Counted from the stretch's first letter, positions 27,616 to 37,811 are shown. The stretch: DNA of 64,000 bases from Chloroflexota bacterium (GCA_017993775.1 JAGOMA010000002.1:124001-188000); one strand, 5' to 3'. Notes: a model not told the origin generated them from the letters alone. A program made the numbers and translations.

Positions 27616-28608
27616 TCAGCCGCCAGACTCCCATAAGGCCAACAACTCTGCCTCACGCACGGCCGTTAGCCCATTGCGCCAGACATAATCGGCCGGACGG
27701 GTATTCAGCCAGGCCAGCGTATCCTGCGCCGTCTGCGCCAGCGGCCGATAAACCAGGCCAGCCTGCTGGGCGTTGCGGCAGTTGACTGTGCCAAACCCCT
27801 CAGACTCGTCGCTCGTTACCCACAAAGGTAGATCGGTCCAGGGCGCTACGTCGTGGGCCAGCAAAAATGGCTCATCGACCCAGACAAACGAAGCGTCGCT
27901 GCCAAGCGCCTGGCGGCAAGTTTCCAGCGTTGCGCGCATCGACAGGCGGTGATCAGGACCGGTGGCATTGAAGGGGCCGCGCAATGCCTGCGCGGTAGCC
28001 TGCACCGTCCAGGCTGCCAGATCGCGCACGTCGATAAACTGCACCGGCGCGTCTGGGCTGCCGGGGGCCAGCACGCGGCCGCCCTGGGCAATGCGGTACG
28101 GCCAGTAGCTAAAGCGGTCGGTTGGGTCGTAGGGACCAACAATGAGACCGGCACGGACGTGCAGGGCACGGCCGTTCATTGCCTCAGAAACGGTCTGTTC
28201 GCACAACACTTTCAAGGGACCATACGTCTCGCCGGTAATTTCCTCGACCGTTTCGTCGGCCATCGTCGCCAGCGGCGAATCCTCCGTTATGCCCGGTGCG
28301 GCAAAATCCCGGTAGACCGAAATGGACGAGATGAAGGTGTAATGCCCGACGGCGTCGGCCAGCAGACGGGCCGAATCGCCAACCAGCCTGGGCACATAAC
28401 CACAGGTGTCGATGACGGCGTCCCATTGACGGCCGTGCAAACCAGCCAATCCCCCATCGCGGCTGCCGCGAATCTGTTCCACCTGAGGATAAAGGTCCGG
28501 GTTGCTTTGCCCGCGATTGAACAAGGTTAATTCGTGCCCGGCGTCCAGCGCCGCATCCACCAAAGCGCGGCCTAAAAAGCGCGTGCCGCCAAGTATGAGT
28601 AGTTTCAT
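27616..28608 (-). CDS. NAD-dependent epimerase/dehydratase
   Basis: A 330-residue short-chain dehydrogenase-type protein of the extended epimerase family. It starts MKLLILGGTRFLGRALV with the GGTRFLG dinucleotide loop, continues LFNRGQSNPD, and has the Ser/Tyr-type region SSISVYRDF. The usual YxxxK is only partly matched (TYGPLK, with Tyr and Lys four residues apart). This group resembles isoflavone-reductase-like and CSP41-like proteins with unclear substrates. The ATG at 28608 has GGAGG five bases upstream; the longer frame is rejected. Confidence 0.82.
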   Translation of the reverse strand: MKLLILGGTRFLGRALVDAALDAGHELTLFNRGQSNPDLYPQVEQIRGSRDGGLAGLHGRQWDAVIDTCGYVPRLVGDSARLLADAVGHYTFISSISVYRDFAAPGITEDSPLATMADETVEEITGETYGPLKVLCEQTVSEAMNGRALHVRAGLIVGPYDPTDRFSYWPYRIAQGGRVLAPGSPDAPVQFIDVRDLAAWTVQATAQALRGPFNATGPDHRLSMRATLETCRQALGSDASFVWVDEPFLLAHDVAPWTDLPLWVTSDESEGFGTVNCRNAQQAGLVYRPLAQTAQDTLAWLNTRPADYVWRNGLTAVREAELLALWESGG

Positions 28609-28769
28609 TGTTGCCTCCGTGCGGTTCAGGGAATAAGTTGGGGAAAGCATAACGAAAGTGGGGGGAGTTGTCTACCGGAGACGGCCGTTTCCCGGTACAA
28701 TTCCCCATCTAAAATCCACATTTTCCACAACCAACCAGGGAGTTGGCTCCCTGCCAAAAGGAGACTGAG

Positions 28770-30266
28770 ATGAAATTACGCATCAACCAGGGCAGCATCC
28801 AAAGTAGTACCGCCGACACCCTCATCGTTAATTTGTTCGACGATGTCACCTTGCCCGGCGGCGCAACCGGCGCGCTGGATCAGGCGCTCGATGGCGCTGT
28901 CCGCGACCTGATCGCCGCCGGCGACCTGACCGGCAAAGCCGGTGAAATTGCGGTGGTCTATCCACGTGGGGCAATTGCGGCACAGCGTGTGCTGGTAGTT
29001 GGCCTCGGCAAACGAGACGGCTTTGATCTGGAAGGCGTGCGGCAAGCTGCCGCTGCGGGCATCAAACGCGCCCGCGACCTGAATGCCAAACACGTCGCCA
29101 GCATTGTTCATGGCGCGGGCATTGCCGGGCTGCCAACCGCCGCCGCCGCCCAGGCCACCGTCGAAGGAACTCTGCTGGCCTTATACGCCTACAAAGCAGC
29201 GCGACAAAAGCCAGAAAAAGCTCACGCCATCAAGTCGTTCACCATCGTGGAACATGATCCAGAAAAAATCGGTGACATTGAGCACGGACTAAAAACGGCC
29301 AAAGCGTTTGCCGCCGGAGTTGAACTGGCGCGAGACCTGGTCAACATGCCGCCCAATGTAGCCACGCCTAAAAAACTGGCCGCCGAAGCCACCAAAATCG
29401 CCGAAACCCACAACATGAACCTGACGGTCGGCGGACGCAGATGGGCGGCCAAACACAATATGGGCGCGTTCCTGGCTGTGGCTCAGGGCGCTGGTTTTCC
29501 GCCCAAATTTATCGTGCTGGAACACAACGCCGATCGGGAAGACCTGGACACCATCGTTCTGGTGGGCAAAGGGATCACCTTCGACACTGGCGGCATCTCC
29601 ATCAAGCCAAGCGACCGAATGGGAGCCATGAAGTCGGATATGGGCGGCGCAGCGGCCGTTTTAGGCGCGATGAAAGTGGTGGGCATGCTCGACCTGCCTC
29701 TGCACGTTGTGGGCATTACCCCCTGCACCGAGAACATGCCCGACGCGTTGGCCTATCGCCCGGCCGATGTGATCACCGCCAGCAATGGCAAAACCATCGA
29801 AATCATCAGCACAGATGCAGAAGGGCGCATGGTTTTGGCCGACGCGCTGGTCTACGCGCAGCGGTATAAGCCGCAGGCCGTGATCGATCTGGCGACGCTG
29901 ACCGGAGCGTGTGTGGTGGCGCTGGGCATTGGCATGGCGGCTGGTCTGTTTAGCAATGACGACCACCTGCGCGACAAACTGCTGACGGCCGGGCAGGCAT
30001 CTCAGGAGCGCGTTTGGCCCCTGCCGCTGTGGGATGATTATCTGCAAGCCATCAAATCCGACGTGGCCGACATGAAAAATTCCGGCGGCCGTATGGGCGG
30101 CGTGGCAACTTCGGCGATATTCCTGAAGCAGTTCACCGATTACAACTGGGCGCACCTGGATATTGCCGGCGTGGCTCTGACGGAACGGGCGCAAGGCTAT
30201 GTTTCCGTGGGTGGCACGGGGTTTGGCGTACGTCTGCTGGCGGAATTTTTGCAGAATTGGGACTGA
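28770..30266 (+). CDS. pepA: Leucyl aminopeptidase (M17 family)
   Basis: A 498-residue cytosol aminopeptidase. The two-metal active site segments are visible: GKGITFDTGGISIKPS with MKSDMGGAA, and TDAEGRMVLADAL, the family signature. An N-terminal domain of about 160 residues begins MKLRINQGS. It removes N-terminal residues, often leucine, as a hexamer and may also bind DNA in some bacteria. The signature usually reads NTDAEGR; here it is STDAEGR. The start is decided by AAGGAG eight bases before the ATG at 28770. Confidence 0.93.
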   Translation: MKLRINQGSIQSSTADTLIVNLFDDVTLPGGATGALDQALDGAVRDLIAAGDLTGKAGEIAVVYPRGAIAAQRVLVVGLGKRDGFDLEGVRQAAAAGIKRARDLNAKHVASIVHGAGIAGLPTAAAAQATVEGTLLALYAYKAARQKPEKAHAIKSFTIVEHDPEKIGDIEHGLKTAKAFAAGVELARDLVNMPPNVATPKKLAAEATKIAETHNMNLTVGGRRWAAKHNMGAFLAVAQGAGFPPKFIVLEHNADREDLDTIVLVGKGITFDTGGISIKPSDRMGAMKSDMGGAAAVLGAMKVVGMLDLPLHVVGITPCTENMPDALAYRPADVITASNGKTIEIISTDAEGRMVLADALVYAQRYKPQAVIDLATLTGACVVALGIGMAAGLFSNDDHLRDKLLTAGQASQERVWPLPLWDDYLQAIKSDVADMKNSGGRMGGVATSAIFLKQFTDYNWAHLDIAGVALTERAQGYVSVGGTGFGVRLLAEFLQNWD

Positions 30267-30416
30267 TATTGTGTGGCAGGCGGTACTCCTTTTTCGCGCC
30301 GCCTGCCCTGCTATTTTCCGGTTTGCACCATCGCCCAATCACATCTAAACTTGACTGATAACGATTCATCCCACAACCCACGGCAAGACCAATCGAATAG
30401 AATTAGGAGAGGAAAC

Positions 30417-31571
30417 ATGTCTGTGCCCACCCCCCCATTAACGTTAGGTGTTGAAGAAGAATATCAGATCATTGATCCGGTAAGCCGTAATTTGCATTCG
30501 TATATCACGGAGTTGATGTCGCAAGATCAATCACGGCCGACTAGTTTAAATATCAAGCCGGAATTTATGCAGTCGCAGGTGGAAGTTGGCAGCCACGTGT
30601 GCCGCAACGTGAAGGAAGTACGGACCGAGGTGGTGCGGCTGCGTCGTGCGGTGAGCGATATGGCGGCCGAAAATGGGCTGGCGATTGCCGCGGCGTCGAC
30701 TCACCCATTTGCCCGTTGGGAGGAGCAGTCGATTACGGAGGGGGCGCGCTATAAAGAACTGCTGGACGATATGCAGGGCGTCGCTCGGCGACTGTTGATT
30801 TTTGGCATGCATGTCCATGTGGGGTTTGGCAGCGCGCCGGAATCAAAAGATTTGATGATTGAGATCATGAATCAGGCGCGGTATTTTATTCCGCACTTGT
30901 TGGCGCTTTCGACGAGTTCGCCGTTTTGGCACGGCCGTTCCACCGGCCTGAAATCGTATCGCAGCGTCGTATTCGAGCAGCTTCCGCGCACGGGTATTCC
31001 TCACTCGTTCACCTCCTGGGCCGAATATAAAAATTATGAGCAAACCCTGGGCAAAGTCGGCGCGTTCGGCAAATCAGACACACGCGCCAAGATTTGGTGG
31101 GATATTCGGCCGCATCCCATCTTCGATACGCTGGAATTCCGCATCACCGACATTTGCACGACAGTGGATGAATGTGTCTGCATCGCTGCCCTGTTTCAGG
31201 CGATTTGCGCCAAGCTGCTGAAGCTGCGCCGGCAAAATATGGCCTGGCGTCATTACCGCCACATGCACATCACGGAAAATAAATGGCGCGCCGTGCGGTA
31301 TGGCATTAACGGGGAATTGATTGATTTTGGCATTGAAGAAGCCATTCCGTTCCACTTTTTGATGGAAGAACTTTTGGAGCTGTTGGATGATGTGGTGGAT
31401 GATCTGGGCAGCCGCAAAGATGTGGAATTTGTGCGGACCATCCTGAAAGAAGGCACCAGCGCCGACCGCCAGTTGGCCGTTTACCGCCAGCATGGCGGCG
31501 ACGAAAACAACGTCGAAGCGTTGAAGGCTGTGGTGGACAATTTGATTTTGGAGACGAAAAAGGGGTTGTAG
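30417..31571 (+). CDS. Carboxylate-amine ligase, GCS2/YbdK family
   Basis: A 384-residue ATP-dependent ligase-fold protein. It has the family's N-terminal LTLGVEEEYQIID, then QVEVGSHVC, a His-rich metal region (MHVHVGF), and late WDIRPHPIFDTLEFRITD. The family includes weak glutamate-cysteine ligases (YbdK of E. coli), so glutathione-like or other gamma-glutamyl chemistry is possible, though the true substrate here is unknown. Start is the ATG at 30417 with AGGAGAGG upstream. It converges on the TPR gene with a terminator in between. Confidence 0.88.
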   Translation: MSVPTPPLTLGVEEEYQIIDPVSRNLHSYITELMSQDQSRPTSLNIKPEFMQSQVEVGSHVCRNVKEVRTEVVRLRRAVSDMAAENGLAIAAASTHPFARWEEQSITEGARYKELLDDMQGVARRLLIFGMHVHVGFGSAPESKDLMIEIMNQARYFIPHLLALSTSSPFWHGRSTGLKSYRSVVFEQLPRTGIPHSFTSWAEYKNYEQTLGKVGAFGKSDTRAKIWWDIRPHPIFDTLEFRITDICTTVDECVCIAALFQAICAKLLKLRRQNMAWRHYRHMHITENKWRAVRYGINGELIDFGIEEAIPFHFLMEELLELLDDVVDDLGSRKDVEFVRTILKEGTSADRQLAVYRQHGGDENNVEALKAVVDNLILETKKGL

Positions 31572-31583
31572 GGCGTATAAAAA

Positions 31584-31607
31584 AAGAGACGCCAGAAGGC
31601 GTCTCTT
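31584..31607 (-). terminator. Terminator of the TPR/YqhQ operon
   Basis: A perfect 10-bp stem AAGAGACGCC against GGCGTCTCTT with a 4-base loop, and a leftward T-run. It lies 25 bp after the stop of the TPR gene and 13 bp after the convergent ligase stop. Confidence 0.9.
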
Positions 31608-31631
31608 GAAATACTACAAAACTTGCAGGAT

Positions 31632-32288
31632 TTAATCGTCATCCTGAAAACTGCGGTCCAATTCTTCTAAGAGTTGGGCCGCTTCTACTAATTTATCCAG
31701 TGGGTTTTTCTTGCCCGTGAAATACCGGTAATCGGCGGGCATTAGATCCAGGGTTTCTACGATTTCTTCGTATTTTTCTTTGAGGGCGCGCTCGTTGACG
31801 CCGTAAACGGCGGCTACGTTGGTGCGTTTTAGGTCTGCAAAGTTGACTTTAACGATGGCGTAGGTGATGCCGGCGGCCCATAATTCTGGTTTGGGGGTGC
31901 GAAACGGCCGTCTCCCAATCATAATTCGAAACTCCAGCCACATCTGAATCGCCTTGCCAATTTGATCAATGGGCATTTTGAGCTGGCGCATCGCATCAAT
32001 CATCACCGTCTCCACCTCGTCCAGCGACGATGAAAACAGTCGTTCATACCGGGAGGCCACATCACCTTCCGTTTCCACCTGAAGGTAACGCCCCAAGGAA
32101 CTCATGGCCTGTTCGTAATCGCCGCTGCGCGCATACACACGAGCCAGATTCAGCAGATAGTCTGGGTTTTCCGGATCGTTATCGACCGCCTGCTGAAAGG
32201 AAATGATGGCTTTTTCCATTTCCCAATTTTCAAAATGGATCAGACCTACTTCATTTTGTTTTTCGGCTGTTTTTTTGCGAGTGGCCAT
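31632..32288 (-). CDS. TPR-repeat protein with a DUF6398-like C-terminal part
   Basis: A 218-residue protein. The N-terminus has two TPR repeats (WEMEKAIISFQQAVDNDPEN and NLARVYARSGDYEQAMSSL). From about residue 130, the segment ELWAAGITYAIVKVNF, then VAAVYGVNERALKEKYEEI, looks like the DUF6398/cyclin-like helical domain often fused to partner-binding repeats. Function unknown. It lies 15 bp downstream of the yqhQ-like gene on the same strand and has a terminator at its end. Confidence 0.7.
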   Translation of the reverse strand: MATRKKTAEKQNEVGLIHFENWEMEKAIISFQQAVDNDPENPDYLLNLARVYARSGDYEQAMSSLGRYLQVETEGDVASRYERLFSSSLDEVETVMIDAMRQLKMPIDQIGKAIQMWLEFRIMIGRRPFRTPKPELWAAGITYAIVKVNFADLKRTNVAAVYGVNERALKEKYEEIVETLDLMPADYRYFTGKKNPLDKLVEAAQLLEELDRSFQDDD

Positions 32289-32303
32289 AATTGTCTAACT
32301 TGC

Positions 32304-33332
32304 TTATGAAGCAGCGCCACCGATCGGCGCTTCTACCAGAACGGCCGTGTTCGGCACTAAATCCTGGCCCTTCTCATAAGCCATCATTCTCTCAAACGCA
32401 GCAATCGCCACGGCCAACATCGACTCGTCTGGTTCGGCCGTGGTCAGATGTTGCAGCGCCAGATTTGGCTTGGTGATCAGGCGAATAAAGGCATTGTCCT
32501 GGTGGGCGGCCGAAAAGCGCAAAAACTCGTACGCCACACCGGCGATCACCGGCAGCAGCAAAATACGCGACGCCATCCGCAGCGCCAGGCCCATTGGCGG
32601 CAAAAAGCTATAAATCAAAATAGAAATCACCACCACGGTCAGCAAAAAGGCCGTGCCGCAGCGCGGATGTTCCAATGGGAAACGAGCGACGGAAGCAGGC
32701 GTCAGGTCTGCCCCGGCTTCGTAAGCGTTGATGGTTTTATGCTCGGCCCCATGATAACGGTACAACCGTTTGATGTCCGGCATAAAGGCGATCACCCAGA
32801 CGTAGCCAATCAGCAGTCCTAGCCGCACAAGCCCCTCGATGATATTTTCCAGAATGTGGTATTGGCTCATTTGCAGCAAATTGACGGCTACTCTGGCGAC
32901 AAATGTGGGGAAAACAAAAAACAGAAGGATGGAAAAGGTTAACGAAAAAAGGACTGTGCCCCACTGCATCGGGCCTTCAAACACTTTGCTGGCTTCTTTG
33001 CCGCCATCCGTTTTTTTGTCTTCCGCTTCCTCTTCTTCGAGGGCGACATCGGCCGAGAACATGAGGGCTTTGATGCCCAATCCCAGCGCGTCCCACAACA
33101 TGGTCAGGCCACGGACGAAGGGCATTCGGGCGACGCGATTGCCGTATATTTTGGCGTTTAGGGGTTCGGTATGGACAACAATATTGCCTTGTGGATCACG
33201 CACAGCGACGGCCAGAGCGCGAGAACCGCGCATCATCACGCCTTCGATCACTGCCTGACCGCCATAATTAAATTGTTTGGGTGCGGCAGCCGAAGCAGCC
33301 TGGGATGAGTTGGAATTAGACATGGTTAGCAT
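32304..33332 (-). CDS. yqhQ: DUF1385 membrane protein (YqhQ-like)
   Basis: A 342-residue membrane protein of the DUF1385 family. Family hallmarks are an N-terminal YGGQAVIEGVMMRG, a cytoplasmic loop rich in Glu and Lys (about residue 100), the motif YHGAEHKTINAYE, and HPRCGTAFLL before the last helices. The conserved His, Glu and Cys suggest a metal or catalytic site, but no function is established that I know of. Both ATG 33332 and ATG 33323 are possible; neither has a clear ribosome site. Confidence 0.85.
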   Translation of the reverse strand: MLTMSNSNSSQAASAAAPKQFNYGGQAVIEGVMMRGSRALAVAVRDPQGNIVVHTEPLNAKIYGNRVARMPFVRGLTMLWDALGLGIKALMFSADVALEEEEAEDKKTDGGKEASKVFEGPMQWGTVLFSLTFSILLFFVFPTFVARVAVNLLQMSQYHILENIIEGLVRLGLLIGYVWVIAFMPDIKRLYRYHGAEHKTINAYEAGADLTPASVARFPLEHPRCGTAFLLTVVVISILIYSFLPPMGLALRMASRILLLPVIAGVAYEFLRFSAAHQDNAFIRLITKPNLALQHLTTAEPDESMLAVAIAAFERMMAYEKGQDLVPNTAVLVEAPIGGAAS

Positions 33333-33355
33333 TGTACTGGGTGGTTATAGGAGCG

Positions 33356-34150
33356 TCAAGAAGGCGGCAGCAGGAGTTGAAAACTGGATAGCAAAATCTC
33401 ATGTTCTCGCGCATGGGCTTCATAGAGGGCGGCAGGCAGGCAGGCAATTACCAGGTAACGGCCGTCATGCCCCGCCACGCTTTCCTGCCGGCAAACCCAC
33501 TTGTCACCGCCGGAAGGAATTGCCAACACGGCCGTTCCCTTCACCTCCCCGTGCAAATCTGTCGCCACGCCCACAGCCAACAAATTCTCAGGGGTTACTT
33601 TGTCGCGCCACACGGCCGTCATTTGCTCCGGCGTCACCAAAGCCAGACGGTAACTGCGCGCTACCACGACAAATCCGGGCACTTGTTCGGCGGTTTCTGG
33701 CTCCAAATTATCGGCTACCAACAAAATATCCAGGTCGTCGACCAATCCGTTCCAGGGATACAGGCTCGCGCCAACTGGCGGATGGTCTGCCAGCCAGTCG
33801 GTAAGACGGCTGCTCAGATCATCTTCGCGCCATGTCCAACCGGGCGGAATTTCCAACGTAAATGTCTGCCGCTGGTCGGTTAAAAATTCCCAGCCCGGCT
33901 TGATGGGCGCTTTGGGGTCTAACATCACAAGCGGATACCGGCCAAGAGCGCGGAATCCCAGCAGCAGCAAGATAACAATCCCCAACGTGAGCGCAGCATA
34001 AACCAGAACGGCCGTCACCGATAACGGCCGTTCACCAGCCACCGCCACGTCCTCCGCCGTCGGCGACAACTGCCAACCACACTGCCAACACACAGCATCC
34101 GCTGGCTGCACCGCCTGCCCACAATTTTCACACCGCAGCGTCACATCCAC
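33356..34150 (-). CDS. Hypothetical membrane protein with N-terminal zinc ribbon
   Basis: A 264-residue protein of unknown function. The N-terminus holds one zinc ribbon (CENCGQ ... CWQCGW, residues 7-25). A transmembrane helix follows (LSVTAVLVYAALTLGIVILL, about residues 43-63). The C-terminal about 190 residues form an extracytoplasmic domain with Trp-rich stretches (GWTWREDD) that does not match a family I recognise. It is the first gene of a leftward run with yqhQ and the TPR gene, 23 bp upstream of yqhQ. Confidence 0.65.
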   Translation of the reverse strand: MDVTLRCENCGQAVQPADAVCWQCGWQLSPTAEDVAVAGERPLSVTAVLVYAALTLGIVILLLLGFRALGRYPLVMLDPKAPIKPGWEFLTDQRQTFTLEIPPGWTWREDDLSSRLTDWLADHPPVGASLYPWNGLVDDLDILLVADNLEPETAEQVPGFVVVARSYRLALVTPEQMTAVWRDKVTPENLLAVGVATDLHGEVKGTAVLAIPSGGDKWVCRQESVAGHDGRYLVIACLPAALYEAHAREHEILLSSFQLLLPPS

Positions 34151-34453
34151 CTCAAACTATCAACTCCCAGATAATTTGCCCCACAAAACAACCATCTCGC
34201 CCCAAACAAAGGTTTGCCCCGGCCAAACCCTCTAATTGTTAACTGGTTTACAAAACCCTTGTATTAGAATTGCCTGTTGACAGCCAATTTGTCCTCTAAA
34301 ATAGCACCATATTCGACAATAAGAAATAAAAAAACAATTTCTTGTTGTTTATTTATTCCCAAAGTCCTCCTTTTTTCTCCTCTTCCCGCAAAGGGCCTTG
34401 CCATCGCAAGGCTCTTTGTGGTTTAAACGGCCGTTTCCCGCTACCATTTCCCC
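34151..34453. other. Intergenic region between divergent genes
   Basis: About 300 bp, clearly AT-richer than its surroundings, without a gene. It contains TTGACA at 34277-34282 without a good -10 partner, T-rich tracts at about 34330-34380, and a hairpin at 34390-34417 in the leader of the nitroreductase gene. Confidence 0.6.
34390..34417. other. Hairpin in the leader of the nitroreductase gene
   Basis: A 12-bp stem, AAAGGGCCTTGC against GCAAGGCTCTTT with one G-T pair, and a 4-base loop. No T-run follows in either direction, so it is not a standard terminator. Confidence 0.45.
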
Positions 34454-35056
34454 ATGAACGAAACAATCACCTGGCTTACCACCCGACGCTCTCTGCGCCG
34501 CTACAAACCCGACCCCATCCCCGATGATCTCATCACCCAACTGCTGACCGCCGCCATCTGGGCGCCGTCGGCCCATAACCGCCAGCCCTGGCGTTTTGCC
34601 GTCCTAAAAACAGCCGCCGCCAAACAACGGCTGGCCCTGGCGATGGGCCACCAGCTCCGCCTGGACCTGCAAACCGACCATGTCCCTGCCGACCGCATCG
34701 AAAATGAGGTGAACCGCTCATTCCAACGCCTGACCACCGCGCCCCTGCTCATCCTGCTCAGCCTGTCGCTGGCCGACATGGACACCTATCCGGATGCTGC
34801 CCGCCAGCAAAATGAATGGATCATGGCCGTACAAAGCACGGCCATGGCCGGGCAAAACTTGCTGCTGGCCGCCCATGCATTGGGACTGGGCGCGTGCTGG
34901 ATGTGCGCGCCGCTTTTTTGCCCATCCGTAGTCCGCCAAACGCTCAACCTGCCAGCCCATTGGCAGCCACAAGCCATTCTCACCGTCGGCTACCCGGCTG
35001 AACACAAAGAAAAAGAGCGGCTGCCGTTAAACGGCCGTGTCCTCTTCCTCGATTGA
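34454..35056 (+). CDS. Nitroreductase-family protein, FbiB C-terminal-like
   Basis: A 200-residue FMN-dependent nitroreductase-fold protein. RRSLRRYKPDPIPDD at the N-terminus, APSAHNRQPWRF, and the later run LGLGACWMCAPLFCPSVVR then LNLPAHWQPQAILTVGYP are close to the C-terminal domain of FbiB, which reduces dehydro-F420-0 in F420 synthesis. This fits the F420-type oxidoreductases elsewhere in the window, but a general nitroreductase is the alternative. No ribosome site is visible before the ATG at 34454. Confidence 0.8.
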   Translation: MNETITWLTTRRSLRRYKPDPIPDDLITQLLTAAIWAPSAHNRQPWRFAVLKTAAAKQRLALAMGHQLRLDLQTDHVPADRIENEVNRSFQRLTTAPLLILLSLSLADMDTYPDAARQQNEWIMAVQSTAMAGQNLLLAAHALGLGACWMCAPLFCPSVVRQTLNLPAHWQPQAILTVGYPAEHKEKERLPLNGRVLFLD

Positions 35057-35110
35057 TCCCCTCTTTTTGCCGGCAAAAGCTAAGAATTACCAAACAAACA
35101 GGCCAATTTA

Positions 35111-35127
35111 TTGTTTACCTTAAACAA
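35111..35127. promoter_or_regulatory. Candidate operator of the GntR-kor operon
   Basis: A perfect palindrome, TTGTTTA and TAAACAA arms around CCT, covering the -35 box. The position and symmetry fit a GntR-family dimer site. Confidence 0.6.
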
Positions 35128-35139
35128 GCCTGTTACAAT
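35111..35139 (+). promoter_or_regulatory. Promoter of the GntR-kor operon
   Basis: TTGTTT, 17-bp spacer, TACAAT, ending 47 bp before the GntR ATG. A stretch of near-repeats (ATTCATCTG, ATTCATTCG, ATTTATTCG) follows at 35142-35169 in the leader. Confidence 0.6.
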
Positions 35140-35186
35140 CCATTCATCTGATTCATTCGATTTATTCGATAAATCGATGGTGGCAT

Positions 35187-35882
35187 ATGCTTCTACACAG
35201 ATTAGACTCCGATTTCATCAAATACCTCATCGACAATCACGTCGAAGCAGGCGATCGCCTCCCCACTCTAAACGAAATTAGCCGTGATTTGGGCATCAGC
35301 ACAGGCAAACTGCGCGAACAACTTGAAGTTGCCCGCAGCCTCGGGTTTGTCTCCGTCAAAACACGCACCGGCATCCAACGCGAACCCTTCAACTTTGCCC
35401 CAGCCGTTCTGATCGCTCTGCTGTTTAGCCTGGGAACCGGCGAAACCCAATTCACCCAATTTAGCGAACTGCGGCAGGCCATCGAAAAATATATGTGGCA
35501 CGATGCCGTTGTCTCCCTGACCCCAACTGACAAAACGGAACTGCGCCGCCTGGTAAACCTGGCATGGCGCAAACTTCGTGACCAACCCGCCCACGTCCCC
35601 AACGGCGAACACCGCCAATTCCACCTGAAAATTTACAGCCATCTGGACAACCCTTTTGTCCAGGGCCTGCTCTCGGCCTATTGGGACGCCTACGAAGCGT
35701 CTGAACTAACCCGCTTTGTTAACTACCAGTACTGGGTAGACGTCTGGACTTTCCATGAACAAATTGTAGACGCCCTGGATGCCAACGATTTTGACCAGGG
35801 ACTTATTTTATTAACCGACCATTTTAGTTTACTGCCAACGATTCCTGTAGCCGGAACCTGGCCGACAGGAACCAGCGGCTAA
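35187..35882 (+). CDS. GntR/FadR-type transcriptional regulator
   Basis: A 231-residue regulator. The N-terminal winged helix (residues 1-65) has [31 protein letters not shown], the GntR pattern. The C-terminal helical domain of about 150 residues is FCD-like ([31 protein letters not shown]) and would bind a small acid, often with a metal. It lies 25 bp upstream of korA and shares its transcript, so it probably controls the two kor pairs in response to an organic acid. That link is inferred from position. Confidence 0.85.
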   Translation: MLLHRLDSDFIKYLIDNHVEAGDRLPTLNEISRDLGISTGKLREQLEVARSLGFVSVKTRTGIQREPFNFAPAVLIALLFSLGTGETQFTQFSELRQAIEKYMWHDAVVSLTPTDKTELRRLVNLAWRKLRDQPAHVPNGEHRQFHLKIYSHLDNPFVQGLLSAYWDAYEASELTRFVNYQYWVDVWTFHEQIVDALDANDFDQGLILLTDHFSLLPTIPVAGTWPTGTSG

Positions 35883-35907
35883 TTTATTCACAATTGAGGA
35901 GATAGAT

Positions 35908-37770
35908 ATGAGTGATCCCACTGCCCATTTTGAGGAACTAGAATCTGTAGTGATTCGCTTTGCCGGAGATTCCGGCGACGGGATGCAGTTAACCGGGACG
36001 CAGTTCACCACCACTTCGGCCGTTTTTGGCAACGACATCAGCACGCTGCCCGATTACCCGGCCGAAATTCGCGCCCCAGCCGGTACGTTAGCCGGCGTTA
36101 GTGGTTTTCAGGTAAATTTATCGCAGCACGATATTTTAACCCCCGGCGATGCGCCTTTCGTTTTAGTGGCCATGAACCCGGCGGCGCTAAAGGCCAGCTT
36201 ACCAGACCTGGAAATCGGCGGCATTATAATTGTTAATACCGATGCCTTCACCCCCACCAATCTAAAAAAAGCGGATTACGATTCCAATCCGCTGGAAGAT
36301 GGCAGCCTGAAAAGCTACGAAGTTCACGAGGTTCCGCTGACATCGCTGACCCGCGAAGCGCTGAAGGGCTTAGAAACTCTGACTACAAAGGAAAAAGATC
36401 GCTGCCAAAACTTCTTTGCTCTGGGCCTGACTTTTTGGATTTTTGATCGCAACCTGGACACATCTGAATCGTGGATCGAAAACAAATTTGCCAAAAAGCC
36501 GGAAATTGCCCAGGCAAACAAAATCGCTCTGGAGACGGGTTTCTACTTTGGCGAAACAACAGAAGTGTTCCGCCGGCGGTTCCACATTCGCCCGGCGTCG
36601 CTGCCGGCCGGCACATATCGCAATGTCACGGGCAATGAGGCAATGGCTTTGGGGTTGGTAACGGCCGCCAGAAAAATGGACAAACCGCTGTTTTATGGCT
36701 CTTACCCCATCACCCCGGCCAGCGATATTTTGCATGCGCTGGCGCCGCTGCGTAACTTCGATGTCCGCACATTTCAGGCCGAAGATGAGATCGCGGCGAT
36801 GGGTTCGGTGATTGGGGCGGCGTTTGGCGGGGCGCTGGCCGTAACCGGCACGAGCGGCCCTGGTCTGGCACTGAAAAGCGAGGCCATGAACCTGGCGATT
36901 ATGTTGGAACTGCCAATGGTGATTGTGGATGTGCAGCGCGGCGGCCCCAGCACTGGCCTGCCGACGAAAACTGAACAGGCGGATTTGCTGCAAGCGTTGT
37001 ACGGCCGTAACGGCGAAAGCCCCATCCCCGTCCTGGCGCCCAAAGGCCCGTCCGACTGTTTTGATATCGCCTACGAGGCGTGCCGTCTGGCCGTGCGCGC
37101 CATGACGCCTGTGCTTGTGCTGTCGGAAGGTTATCTGGCGAACAGCTCCGAGCCGTGGCTTATCCCCGATCCGGACGACATCGAGCCGATTGTGGTGAAG
37201 CACCCGGAAGGGCGCAGCGAAGATGACGCGCCGTTCTTCCCCTATTTGCGCGACGACGAGACTTTGGGACGGCCGTGGGCCATTCCCGGCACACCCGGCC
37301 TGGAACATCGCATTGGCGGTCTGGCCAAAGCGCCTATTACCGGCAACGTGTCGCAAGATCCGCGCCATCATGAACAAATGGTAAAACTGCGCGCTGAAAA
37401 AGTAGCCCGTCTGGCGAATGCCGTGCCGGAACAAGATGTCTTTGGCCCGGCGGAAGGTGATTTATTGGTCATTACCTGGGGCGGGACATTTGGGGCGGTG
37501 CGCACGGCCGTTACCCGCGCCCGCAAAAACCACAACTACGATGTCGCCCACGCCCATCTGCGCTTCTTAAATCCCTTCCCGCGCAACATGGAAAAAATCC
37601 TGAGAAGCTACAAGCGCATTTTGGTACCAGAACTAAACAACGGCCAATTGGCCTTTGTTTTGCGCGGCACCTATGGTCTGGACAACATCATTTCTTATCC
37701 TAAATTGCACGCACGGCCGTTTAAGATCGGCGAGGTGTACCAAAAACTTGAGGAGCTGTTTAACAACTAA
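35908..37770 (+). CDS. korA: 2-oxoacid:ferredoxin oxidoreductase, fused gamma-alpha subunit (first copy)
   Basis: A 620-residue subunit of a two-subunit 2-oxoacid:ferredoxin oxidoreductase, most likely acting on 2-oxoglutarate. The gamma part (residues 1-190) starts [17 protein letters not shown]. The alpha part starts at about residue 230 with [13 protein letters not shown], followed by [36 protein letters not shown] and the conserved [15 protein letters not shown]. The enzyme forms succinyl-CoA and reduced ferredoxin with thiamine diphosphate bound mainly by the beta subunit encoded next. GAGGAG precedes the ATG at 35908. Confidence 0.92.
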   Translation: MSDPTAHFEELESVVIRFAGDSGDGMQLTGTQFTTTSAVFGNDISTLPDYPAEIRAPAGTLAGVSGFQVNLSQHDILTPGDAPFVLVAMNPAALKASLPDLEIGGIIIVNTDAFTPTNLKKADYDSNPLEDGSLKSYEVHEVPLTSLTREALKGLETLTTKEKDRCQNFFALGLTFWIFDRNLDTSESWIENKFAKKPEIAQANKIALETGFYFGETTEVFRRRFHIRPASLPAGTYRNVTGNEAMALGLVTAARKMDKPLFYGSYPITPASDILHALAPLRNFDVRTFQAEDEIAAMGSVIGAAFGGALAVTGTSGPGLALKSEAMNLAIMLELPMVIVDVQRGGPSTGLPTKTEQADLLQALYGRNGESPIPVLAPKGPSDCFDIAYEACRLAVRAMTPVLVLSEGYLANSSEPWLIPDPDDIEPIVVKHPEGRSEDDAPFFPYLRDDETLGRPWAIPGTPGLEHRIGGLAKAPITGNVSQDPRHHEQMVKLRAEKVARLANAVPEQDVFGPAEGDLLVITWGGTFGAVRTAVTRARKNHNYDVAHAHLRFLNPFPRNMEKILRSYKRILVPELNNGQLAFVLRGTYGLDNIISYPKLHARPFKIGEVYQKLEELFNN

Positions 37771-37811
37771 CAGTGGCCGGTTACCCATTCACCGACATCA
37801 AGGAGAAAATC

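Noticed and set aside
34277..34305. TTGACA as a promoter of the nitroreductase gene
   Set aside because: No acceptable -10 box at 16-18 bp, and it lies about 150 bp before the start.
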